DNA of 24,369 nucleotides, from the NCBI GenBank assembly GCA_000697355.1, contig JNEN01001255.1, positions 1 to 24,369 of the forward strand. The letters are read 5' to 3'. Under the pieces are notes generated by a model. The model saw only the letters and a program-made list of their open reading frames with translations. It made no database searches and was not told the origin of the DNA. This stretch comes from Syncephalastrum monosporum B8922. Its lineage: Eukaryota > Mucoromycota > Mucoromycetes > Mucorales > Syncephalastraceae. Shown here piece by piece: positions 9,211-18,127 of the stretch; the stretch's first letter is position 1, and every line of letters begins with the position of its first letter. The position numbers were made by a program, and so were the translations under genes.

Positions 9211-11179
9211 TTACTGGTTGACACCGTAATCCCATATACGCACATCACCGTCGTCGGATGCAGAGACGATCTTGGTATCCGTCAGAGTGACAGCTGTAAC
9301 AGGACCGTTGTGGCCTTCGAGCGCATGCATACACCGGCCGCTCTCCATATCCCAGACACGCACGGTGCGGTCATGCGAGCCGGAGACAATGCGCAGATTA
9401 TCAAAAGCGAGACTCCAGACGCCTTCGACATGGCCAAACAGAGTGCGTAGACAGGTACCTGTGGTATAGTCCCAGAGTTTGATGGTATTATCGAGGGCAG
9501 CGGACAGGATGATCGGTGCGTCGGACAACGAAGGCTCTTCTTCCTGCGAACTGCGCCGCGGCGTGGCGGGTTTGGCAGGCTGCGTAGCGCAGGCAGGCTG
9601 GAACGAGAGCTGCTGATCGGGAGCGAGAGCAGGCGCGCCGTCGGCGACGATAGGAGGGTGCTCAGGTGCAAACCGGTGCTGGAACCCTTTGGGGCTGGGC
9701 AGGACGGCCTGTATTTGGCCGACGTGGCCGCGGAAGGTGCGCACACAGGAACGGGTGGTCAGGTCCCAGAGGCGGATCGTTGAGTCGTCGCTCGCGGAAA
9801 GGAGCATATTGTCTTGAGGGCAGAGGCGCACTGAGTTGACCCACTCGGTGTGGCCAGTGAGGGTGCAGCATTCACCTGCCTTGAAGTTCCAAACCCGGAT
9901 GGTGTGATCTGTCGATCCACTGGCGAGCACACGCGAATCAAAGTGCAGACTGAGCACGCCTCCTGTGTGACCCTCCAAGGTGCGAATGCAGCGGCCCGCA
10001 TGCCAGTCCCAAATCTTGAGGGTGTTGTCCATCGCACCTGTCACCAGCTTGGCGCTATCAAACTGGAGGGCGCGGACACAGCGGGTATGGCCTTCCAGGG
10101 TGCGGATAAGCTCGCCTGTTTCCAAGTTCCATATGCGCACTGTCTTGTCATAGGAGCCTGTCATGACCACGTTCAAGCTGTCGCAAATTCTGACGCACAT
10201 CACGCCATCGGTGTGGCCCCGTAACACGCGCACATTGTACTGGTTGCGACGCCAATTGCGCTCAACCACGAGGCGCTCGCTGTACACCTCCTTCCAAGGT
10301 CGCCGCTCGACGGTAGACGGGCAGGAGGACGACGAGCCGTACAGATCCCCCTCAAAGGCCTCGACACGGGCGACCTTGGCACGCTTGGCAGGTCTGTCGA
10401 CGGGGACTTCCTCTTCGGGTGCTTCTCCTGTGTCCTCCTGCTGTGGCTGCCCCGTGAGTGGACCGCAGGCGGTGCGTAACAGTGATCCTCCAGCCGGTTC
10501 ATCAGCGGAGGCTGCTGCACCATGGTTGGCAGTCGTAGTTGCGGGGGCCCGCTTCCGGGTGCGCTTTTTATCTAATAAAGGCAGGCCCCAGCCGCATTTG
10601 GTGCATTTCTTGTCAATGTGCTGTTCACACATCCTGTGCCACAGGGCGTCGTCGTCCGCGAGTGCCTTCCAGGTCTGCGAGACCTGAGCGGCATGGCAGA
10701 GTGACTTTGCGTCGAGGTAAGTAAAGATCTGCAGAGACACTTCGCGCGGCAGGATAGAAACGAAATCAATACGCAGCAGAGGTTTGATCTCATCGTAGAG
10801 GAACGAGAGCTGAGGCATGCAGCAGGTCGACAAGAGGCCTTTGAGGATGAGGATGCGCTGGTCGGCGGGTGCAGCAGAGAACATGGACCATATATGGGTA
10901 ATGGCGGCTCTGTCTGCGGTTGGCAACAATTCCATTTGCTAAACCGGAAATGAGTCATTTCATTCGTAAGAACGGCGCAGCTCAACCTACTCTTTGGACA
11001 TCTTCAAAGTTGAATGAGTCAGGCATGCGTCGTCTGGTCAGATCGGGACGGTGCCGGTAGCACAGTTTTCGAGTGCTGGCGAACTGAGCTGGCACGTGGC
11101 GAGACAAAAAGCTGTGGTGGATCTCTGGAGCGGCGACTCGCTGTTCCTTTTCACGGAGAGGCTCGTCTTTATCGCTCAT
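9211..11179 (-). CDS. MET30: F-box/WD40 substrate adaptor of an SCF ubiquitin ligase, MET30/sconB type
   Basis: Exons 11179-10991 and 10938-9211, with a 52-nt intron, encode 638 residues. The N-terminus has the conserved KLCYRHRPDL stretch. An F-box follows (about 124-169; LPREVSLQIFTYLDAKSLC), then the MCEQHIDKKCTKCGWGLPLL block typical of Met30/sconB. After an acidic linker come seven WD40 repeats ending IWDYGVNQ, with an extra segment of about 60 residues between the fifth and sixth repeats. Family knowledge: Met30/sconB bridges Skp1-cullin to substrates and inactivates the Met4-type activator of sulfur-assimilation genes when sulfur is plentiful, and in yeast it also governs cell-cycle entry. 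ATG 11179 is the first in-frame ATG, and a CT-rich leader lies just upstream. It converges on the PH-domain gene, 179 bp between stops. Confidence 0.92.
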
Positions 11180-11779
11180 GGTGGGGTTTCCAGACAACAG
11201 ACAAGGAGCGAGATATCGAGTGGAAAAAGAAGAGAGAAAGAATAATACTGTACGGATTCAAAGGCGAATTCGAATTCGGTGAGTCCTCATTTGGTAAGTT
11301 TCCGCCGGCTTTCGCCTACAAAATTTGCGTCACATGTTCCATCCACATTGGCGCAGGCCTCTGATTCAGGGCGCTTGTATCCTTTCTTTCCCCCCTTCAA
11401 CCGCACTCGCTCCCCTCCAGGCATAAACAGGTTGCGCAATCTTTCGCTTTTCTTTCGAGATCGCTCGTTTTATTTGTTTATGCCGTCTATCACATTCATC
11501 GTCGCCTCGTCCTCATTTTCTTCTTCGATCTTTCTGTGTGAAAGCATGTGAGACGTGTCTTGTGTGTATGCGTGTGTGTGGCGCTCCCCGCTCTCCTTCA
11601 GCTGCTGTTTACCATCTGTGCATACAGGCAGACAATGCGAAACTTGGGTAATACACGTCGTGGGAAAGTCCCTGTTCTCCAACGCTTACTACTTATATGG
11701 GTCATCCGTTCACGATAACGATACCCACACATTGCATACATCGTGTTCTTCTTTATTATGGCGACTATTTATATATTTT
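11180..11779. other. MET30-like promoter/leader and TBCK-like 3' region
   Basis: Two reverse-strand genes are separated by 600 bp. Directly upstream of the MET30-like start the reverse strand is pyrimidine-rich (about 11220-11243). Next to the TBCK-like stop, a reverse-strand AATAAA (11752-11757) lies about 23 nt past the stop codon and is its likely polyadenylation signal. No other gene is supported. Confidence 0.55.
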
Positions 11780-14700
11780 TCAAATTGTGCTTCGTTTTGA
11801 AAGCGGTGTCGGCACTTTACACCGCCAGATCACAAATGGAGGCTCCGATCCTTTGCCTTTGTACCCTTGGGTCGTCTGTTTCTGAGGTCGACAGGTGCAC
11901 AGGCGTTGGCCTTGTTGCACGTAGGCTTCCACGCCGCCTTGGAGAACGGCTGTTCTGGGGAGGTGACGCTGCACAAGCTCGGCCGCAAACTGGAGTCAGT
12001 GCCAAACAAAATACACATGTGAGCTATTCCATAACCATGCATCCTCCGCCCTTTTTTTTTTTTTCTTCGTTACTACTTACGTCGGGCCCTTCCTCCCCTC
12101 GTTGCGCAATGACGAGATGGTACTTGCGGTTCAGTTTTTTGAGAATGGACGCGTAGCTCTGCAGCTGGTGACTTTGTACGTTCATCGACGAGGCGATATG
12201 ACCGCGTGCGAATCTTTAGCGAGAGAGAGCGGGAGGAAAATAGGTTAGAAGAGCAAACGGGGACTGGAAAAAGATATCCCGAACGAGCTGCTTACTCTTG
12301 ATCTGACCGGATATCGAGCAGGAGCGCATAAGGTGATACGCGTGACAAATCTTTCGTTTCTATCCGTGGTGCGAGCTCTTGCTTCTTGAGATCCACCGCC
12401 AACGGTGTTTCCCACCATAGCTCCTCCTAATTCATGTTGAGTATTATTTCTTACATTTTAGATTAGTTGAAGGGAGCTTACATCGGGCACGGAGGGCACT
12501 GGTGAGGATGACGGCGATATCACCCGGCGGGCGACAATGCTGGGCGGTGTTACTTTGCACATGCCGAGTGCATTCTGGATACACTTTTCAATGTCAACCT
12601 TCGGAAAGCTCTCGGAAAAGAGCACGATACAGTCATTAAACTCGCATGATAGCAGGGTATCACGGATCTGTCGCAGGATGGCAATGCCGGCAAATAGGGG
12701 AAGCGAGGAAGGTCCCACAAGGAACTTGTCCCACAGGTGGTAGATCTTGTCCAGTGGAAAGACATCTGGTTTGAAATTTGTTGGTTAGTTCTTCTCTTGA
12801 CATACTATACCCGACCTACGTGTAAACAAAGTCAAGAACCAAGGGATGGCATACAAATCAGGCACGAAACCGATCATGTCCAGGTGGCTTGAGAGTTCGG
12901 GGTCATGGAAACTGAGAAGATGCCGAAAGATGGCAAGATATTCTTGAAGGACGGGAGCATTGTCTTGTAAGAAAAAGTTGTTGAGGAATCGCACGATAAA
13001 GGCCTGCAGACAGGCAAAGGCGATCGCCTCGTCGTTAAAGTTTAATGTCAAGAAGGGTGCGCAGAGGGAGTCCAGGCCTAATACCCGTCAGTAAGGGAGC
13101 AGACGGACTGCGATAAGAGAGACATACCTTGCCAATAGACCAGCTTTTGATTGACAGACACCCAGGACTTGAGCAGCCTGCGCAGCTTGTTGTGGCCGAC
13201 GGATGAGGCCAGTAGAGGGTTATACTGATGACAGCGTGGTACATCTAGCCAAGCGTTAACCTCGCTCCCTTTTTCTTCTCGTCGCATCCACTTACCAACA
13301 TCAATTTGGCGATCAGAGTTGGCATCGTTCTGTTTATCAATTCGGTCGTATTCCCGCCAGACGTCGCCATGCACGCCAAGGACAGCCGCCCAGATTTTAC
13401 CGCGCAGCAAAGGTGGGATATCAATCTTCGCGTGGTGCAAGATTTCTTTTCGTGAAGCAGGGTATTGGCGCAAGAGCTCTCTAAACAGCTCTTGACGGTG
13501 AAACTGGTAATTGACATCTTGCTCTCGGAGGAAGAGGGGCAGTTTGGGGGCGACCGGCTGCGTGGGTGTGGATGGGACGGGACTGCCGACGGAAAGCGAA
13601 GAAGAGGAACGGGAGCGATTCATGCTGCTGAGGGAGAAGGTTCGATTGAGCGAACGCGAGGTCGAAGGCGTGGTAGGTGTCGGCGTGCCGCTCGGTGTGA
13701 CGCCGTTGGTGGCGGTAGTGGGCGTGGACGGCGGATGAGCTGCGTCTTCGGCAAAGATGAAGTCGTCATCGTTGGGCATCTCGTCTTCGTCGTCGCTGAT
13801 GCTGCCGTCGAGCAAAAAGTTGACGTCGTTTTCGTCGACGACCATAAAATAGTCCGTATCCCATTCGAACATCTCACCCGTATCACCCTTATTCTCTTCT
13901 AGACGTTGATACAGCTCCTTGAACCCCAGGACCTGAACCTTGTCCGAATAGAGCTGCGTTGTATCCGAGACATTCGCACCGATTTCCGTCCCGTCCGAAA
14001 CATGGCATGTACGTGGTAAGCGCTCGATCACGGGTTTCGAAAGAAACACGCCGCGCTTGGCGAGATCAATCTCGACGTCACCACCGGCGAGTCGCCAGAG
14101 GTCGTAGATATGGTGAATAGGTCGATTCTCGAGCGCACTGCTGTGTAGGAGCTTGCATTCTTCCAGCTCGCGCAAGAGAACCTCATCATCCTTGCCCTTC
14201 GGATCGGGTAGCTCGTCGGATAGCAAGATTGGGTCTGCCACCCAAGGTGAGTCATACTGTACCTCGGCTTCCTTGAAGAAGTCAGACCCCAGCACGGTGG
14301 TGAGATCAGGGCGCTTGCTTGCCGAGACTTGCAAACACTCAAGGAAAAATTGGCGGAGCGATTCAGGTACGTCGTGTGCTTCACCGCGCAGGACGGCGAG
14401 AGCGGTCTGGCTGATGTCCAAGGAGGTCATTGTATCGAGCTGCCATACATTGTCGTTTTGTTCTTGCCATTGATGCAAGGAGGACAGAGAGTCAAAGATG
14501 AGGCCCATATCAGACGTCGTCCAGAACGGGCTGCGGCAGTATTGCTCCAGCAAAATGACGCCCAGGGCCCACACGTCGCGCTAAACGGGACGGTCAGTTC
14601 CTGTTGTGCCAAACACTCATCCTGTTACCTTCTCAAACCCTGTTTCCTCTTCATTGGACATGCACTCTGGGGACAGATAAGGAGGGTATCTGGTGGGAAG

Positions 14701-15474
14701 ACGGTTGAGTATAGAGTGTGCATGACAAGTGCGATACCTACCCAATAGGGAAGTCGACGTCCTTGCCATATCCGGTCATGTAGTTCAGGCCGTAGCCGCT
14801 CAGTTTGATGCGTTTCTTCACAAAGTTTGAGTATATATATATATATATATACATCCTGGTTCGTAGACATGCAGCGGTTACCTGGCGATCGAGTAATATA
14901 TTCTGTGGTGACAGGGCTCCATGACCGATACCGTGTTGTTTGAGGTAAACGAGTGCACATAAGGCGTCGTAGGCCCATTGTCGCAAGGTGTCGACCCTGT
15001 GTATCGTATCTCTGCATAAGCGTATGCTTTTCATTGTCCTTCCACTTACGAGGTCTGCTCTGTCCGCGCGCTCAAGAGCGAGTCTTCGTGGTGTTCAAAG
15101 ACAACAAAGAGGCGGTCTGTCGTAGGGTGTGAGTATGGAGTAATAAAAGACGAGGTTGGTTTGAGTTACCGTATTTGCCCCGTTGTATCTCGACGTACTC
15201 TGAAAGGTGAGGATGGTCGAGGGACTGTTTGGATGAGAGCAAGAAGCAGTCAGCAACAGGATCGCGAGAACAGGACATAAGTGCCCTAATGCAAAGGTGA
15301 GACCTTCAGGTACTGGAAACGGCCGACGATTTGCGACGGGGCGGATACGGCCGAGTGGCCCGACAGGGCTAATTGTTCAGTGGCCCGCGTGGATGCGACA
15401 AAGTTGATGGAGGCAAGGGCTGGGATGGGTCCCTCGCGTATCTGCACATCGCGCGTGTTGGCAAATAAAGCCAT
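11780..15474 (-). CDS. TBCK: TBCK homologue: pseudokinase + TBC RabGAP + rhodanese-like domain, 13 exons
   Basis: Exons 15474-15304, 15224-15170, 15116-15050, 14996-14882, 14815-14742, 14689-14629, 14580-13296, 13244-13128, 13077-12820, 12765-12482, 12426-12296, 12213-12081, 11989-11780 give 986 residues in unbroken phase. The kinase-like domain (1-about 290) has HGALSPQN where active kinases have HRD, and GYG in place of DFG, so it is a pseudokinase. A Ser/Thr-rich acidic linker follows. The TBC domain (about 565-820) keeps both catalytic fingers, IDVDVPR (Arg613) and YWQ (Gln648). The rhodanese-like domain (about 855-945; [16 protein letters not shown]) has Ala/Gln-Arg-Gly where the catalytic Cys would be. 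Family knowledge: animal TBCK is a Rab regulator in the endosomal FERRY complex and influences mTOR signalling. This order and length match TBCK. No disabling change is seen. Confidence 0.93.
14832..14851. repeat. (TA)10 microsatellite inside a TBCK-like intron
   Basis: A perfect TA dinucleotide run lies within the 66-nt intron 14881-14816 of the TBCK-like gene. Its length is likely to vary between strains. At its present length the intron happens to keep an open frame. Confidence 0.9.
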
Positions 15475-16010
15475 GGAAAAGAAATTGCAGAAGAATCAGC
15501 GGGAAAAGAAGGATTAAACATGCGCCCTCGCTTTCTATTTCTAATGACTTTATGCCTTATTCCTAGTCGCAGGCTTTGTCTGATCACAGCCAAAAGTAGT
15601 CTCCATGGCACTGAGGAGCTCAGCAATGCAATATATCTCCCTCGCGCTTGTGCCGCGTTCTTTTCCATACAAGCGCGTAAACGACCAACCCGAGTCGTGA
15701 AAAGATCTTGCATATATATTTACAGCAAGAGGTCCCCTCTGTAATACTTCATTCGAGCAGTGCATATTGCTATGAGACTTTGTTCAGGAACCGTCATAAT
15801 ATACGAAATAAGCCATAGAAAAGAAACATGTTACAAACATTTACCACAAAGAATGGCCAGGACTATTTTTTTCCACAGGGATCGTCAAGTGGTAAACAAC
15901 AATCGCCAACACAAATATCGCGTACCTAGCCAAATACGCGTACAAAAGGGCACACAAAAGACGCGTCGCGTGTCCTTTCTTTTGTGATTTATCATTTATA
16001 CTTTTGCCAT
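15475..16010. other. Upstream region of TBCK-like gene, no supported coding
   Basis: Read on the reverse strand, the DNA upstream of the TBCK-like ATG is CT-rich for about 40 nt and probably holds its start site. Farther out there are two ACGCGT hexamers (15936-15941 and 15961-15966) and an 8-bp inverted repeat CACAAAAG/CTTTTGTG (15953-15960 with 15979-15986) around the second hexamer. These lie between this promoter and the 3' end of the neighbouring RNA unit. No protein gene is evident. Confidence 0.45.
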
Positions 16011-16016
16011 AAAAAA
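16011..16016 (-). terminator. T6 Pol III-type terminator
   Basis: The reverse strand has six consecutive T residues directly after the structured block, inside TCTCTTTTTTATGG. Runs of four or more T on the coding strand end Pol III transcription. This is one of the two reasons for assigning the RNA to the reverse strand. Confidence 0.5.
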
Positions 16017-16308
16017 GAGAATGAGTGCCTCTTAGCCGTCCTACCCGAAGGTAGTCCGTTGCCCGAGAATCATCACGTGGAGATAGGCGCTCGTCGATTC
16101 TCTTTCCACCCTTTGGGATTTGTGCCCAAACCGGAACCCGTCATCAACCCTGGCTAGAGTCTGATAGGACAGGGGCCCCCACTTCCTACCCGGTATTCTT
16201 TAGACAAGCACGGCAGCCTTTGAGTCGTCAGCTTGTTTGCATCCTCGGGCCTGGGGCCTGCCAACCCTGGGAAACCCTCCGCTGAATAAAGAAAAGAAAA
16301 GAAAAGCG
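16011..16308 (-). ncRNA. Candidate Pol III structured non-coding RNA of unknown class
   Basis: No protein frame explains this GC-rich block, but on the reverse strand it forms many stems. Examples are ACAAGC/GCUUGU (16239-16234 with 16212-16207), UAGGA/UCCUA, UUUGGG/CCCAAA closing a 7-nt loop, GAGAAUC/GAUUCUC, and CUACC-UUCG-GGUAG, a classic UUCG tetraloop. A TATATAAA box lies on the same strand at 16338-16331 and a T6 run at 16016-16011, as expected for a TATA-directed Pol III unit. The 5' end is estimated from about 30 nt below the TATA box; the mature end may be nearer 16284. I looked for conserved motifs of SRP RNA, RNase P or MRP RNA, U3, U6 and telomerase RNA and recognised none with confidence. 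A lineage-specific form of one of these, or a SINE, is possible. Confidence 0.5.
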
Positions 16309-16330
16309 AGAGAGGCGAAAAAAGGACGCG

Positions 16331-16338
16331 TTTATATA
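16331..16338 (-). promoter_or_regulatory. TATA box (TATATAAA) upstream of the candidate ncRNA
   Basis: TATATAAA on the reverse strand is followed immediately by an ACGCGT hexamer (16331-16326). A pyrimidine run and (CTTTT)n repeat lead into the structured block. The TATA box is about 50-55 nt upstream of the first predicted stem. Confidence 0.5.
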
Positions 16339-16349
16339 GTTTTTGAGAT

Positions 16350-16423
16350 GCCTGAGAGTGAAAAAAATGTCACCTGTAGCCAATGAGGTCTCGCGTTGGT
16401 GAAAATATTTTTCACTCTCAGGC
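16350..16423. repeat. Long perfect inverted repeat (16-bp arms), cruciform-capable
   Basis: GCCTGAGAGTGAAAAA at 16350-16365 is repeated exactly in reverse complement at 16408-16423. Inside, TCACC (16370-16374) pairs with GGTGA (16398-16402), so the element folds as one two-part hairpin. The loop holds a CCAAT sequence (16380-16384). It lies just upstream of the TATA box of the candidate RNA. It might be a regulatory palindrome, a second small structured RNA, or a miniature transposon. Confidence 0.75.
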
Positions 16424-17539
16424 GTCAGGTGAGAATGACGCGTGTGAGTGTGGGTGCTGCGGCAGGTGCTGTGGTGGGTGGGGGAAAAATAAAGAAGTGG
16501 AAGAGTCTATTGTCAACAAGAAGAGGTAGACATTGCGATGAATCCATAGCAATCTGAGTATCGGAGAAACCTTGTATCACCGCTCTATTGTGCCTAAAAT
16601 AAACTTTGAGTTGTTAACATGTCGTGTACATGTTTATATGGAGTACAAGCAGACTGTAAAGTATGTATGAAGAGTCAGAAAGATACTGTACTGCAACTTT
16701 AGTGGAAAGACTACTGCAATGAACTTCTCAGAGCAGCCCCGGTGGGAAGCATAAGTTCTCGATGATCTGTTTGACAATGTGGAGAGGTGCTGTGGTCTGT
16801 GCTTTGCACTAAATATAGTCAGACACCAACTACCGCTTTAATAAAACACTTCTTCGTTTCCATAGAAGAGGCGAGTCTCATTCGTTCGTTTCAGTGTCAA
16901 ATACAAATGCCCCCAAGGTGACATACTGTATGTCTATACTTGGGTAGACCATATCACCAACAGAGTATGCTTCACAAAAGAGCGGACTATATTTTACTCC
17001 AAGAGCTCAAGCTCGTCGTTTGTTGAGATACCGTTACGTGCATGGGAACAGACGGACTGCTCGTCTCGAGTTGAGTAAATAGGCAAGACGACATGACATG
17101 ACATGACTTGACATCCAGTCAGCACCGAATCTGGAGTGTTGGTGCAGGCAGCTTATGGGTATGCGCTGCTGAGTAGAGAGAAACGATCAGCATTCGTGGA
17201 AAGAAATTACAGCTAGTTTTATGTTTCTCGCCTCCATGGCAGGCAAAAAGACTTGTATGCCTAATACTCAACGCGCAATCACTTTAAGAGCATGGTCGAC
17301 TTGACGCGAGATCGACCTTCGATTCTAAAAAAATAGACAGAGACAATTCATCTGCGTATGCTGTTGAAGAAAGAAAAAGAGAGCAATCCGAATGGGTGAG
17401 GAAGAGAAGCAACCGTCTTTCCTCAAGGATACAATTATCATATATGTAGGATCCGAATAGATAATATCCAGTATATTTGTAATATCATAAAGCAAGAGTC
17501 TGTAATTTGAGCTTGTGTGTGCCTGTTGGCAGCTGCACA
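16424..17539. other. Intergenic region, no supported gene
   Basis: There are short G/T-rich sequence just after the inverted repeat, scattered AT-rich sequence, and a degenerate ACATG pentamer repeat at 17091-17114. None of the open frames has coding character or a recognisable domain. Confidence 0.45.
17091..17114. repeat. Short tandem repeat of ACATG
   Basis: About five consecutive units of ACATG occur, the last two altered (ACTTG, ACATC). It is a simple repeat with no feature attached. Confidence 0.7.
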
Positions 17540-17588
17540 TGTCAAACGGCGTGGCGCGGCTTACAGATATGCACGCTGACGCTTGACA
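17540..17588. repeat. Palindromic repeat element, copy 1
   Basis: The element begins TGTCAAACGGCGTG and ends CACGCTGACGCTTGACA, which are imperfect inverted repeats of each other. It is 49 bp and can form a hairpin. The same two ends recur in copy 2, 18 bp further on, with a different centre. On the reverse strand its middle resembles the gag zinc-knuckle coding segment found at 18.56 kb. Confidence 0.6.
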
Positions 17589-17606
17589 TTGAGTACAGAA
17601 ACCGGC

Positions 17607-17667
17607 TGTCAAACGGCGTGCTACGGCTTGTAACTCCCCGAAAGAAGTAGCGCAGTGACGCTTGACC
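17607..17667. repeat. Palindromic repeat element, copy 2
   Basis: It shares TGTCAAACGGCGTG at the left and TGACGCTTGAC at the right with copy 1. Internally CTAC/GTAG extends the stem around a loop of about 20 nt, so this copy also folds as a hairpin, about 61 bp long. The two copies lie in the same orientation. Confidence 0.6.
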
Positions 17668-18127
17668 AGTATTAAGAACAGGAAGCAACGTGGACGGATT
17701 GAGTATGCTAAAAACCGGACCGGTATTGAGACAATAAGCGCGCTTTTAACACAGTGTCGATAGGATACTAAATAATGCCAATCTTACTGCATCTTCGTTT
17801 TTAAATGACACTGCAAAGCACGAGGGCGTGCAGCCAGAGAGTCTATAAAGGTCTTGACGGAGCCGATCTGATGGAAGCATGGTGTGAAAAGGATCCCACT
17901 TGGCATTCCCTTTGACCCAGCATGCACCCATGGGACATCCATCGAACGAAGGTATCATCATGCAGAGCCTGGATGAAGAGCGCTTTTGACGAATTTGACC
18001 TATAGATTGTACGCATCATACAACTTCCATGATATACTGCCATTAGTATAGCTGTAATGGCCTCTGCCTCCCGCCGAAATAGCCGATGCGGAAGAAGGCC
18101 AATCATGAATATAGCCTTCAGACCCCG
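17668..18127. other. Probable retroelement-derived debris without clear domains
   Basis: The reverse strand has overlapping open frames of about 70-90 codons (17746-17961 and 17843-18106) of protein-like composition, next to the gag relic. I cannot match them to gag, protease, reverse transcriptase or integrase motifs. They may be eroded parts of the same element. Confidence 0.25.

Noticed and set aside
9282..10687. Long open frames antisense to or overlapping the MET30-like gene
   Set aside because: They are shadows of a GC-rich WD40 coding region, with no domain of their own.
13465..13902. 145-codon forward frame opposite the TBCK-like linker
   Set aside because: It is the complement of the Ser/Thr/Asp-rich linker, giving a Gly/Arg/Val-rich artefact.
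16188..16198. 11-nt resemblance to the 3' part of 5S rRNA (GAATACCGGGT on the reverse strand)
   Set aside because: The rest of 5S rRNA, including the internal control region, is absent around it.
16376..16389. 14-nt match to the conserved U4 snRNA segment GTAGCCAATGAGGT
   Set aside because: No other U4 element is present: the 5' stem sequence upstream and an Sm site with a 3' stem are missing, and the match sits in the loop of the inverted repeat. Treated as coincidence.
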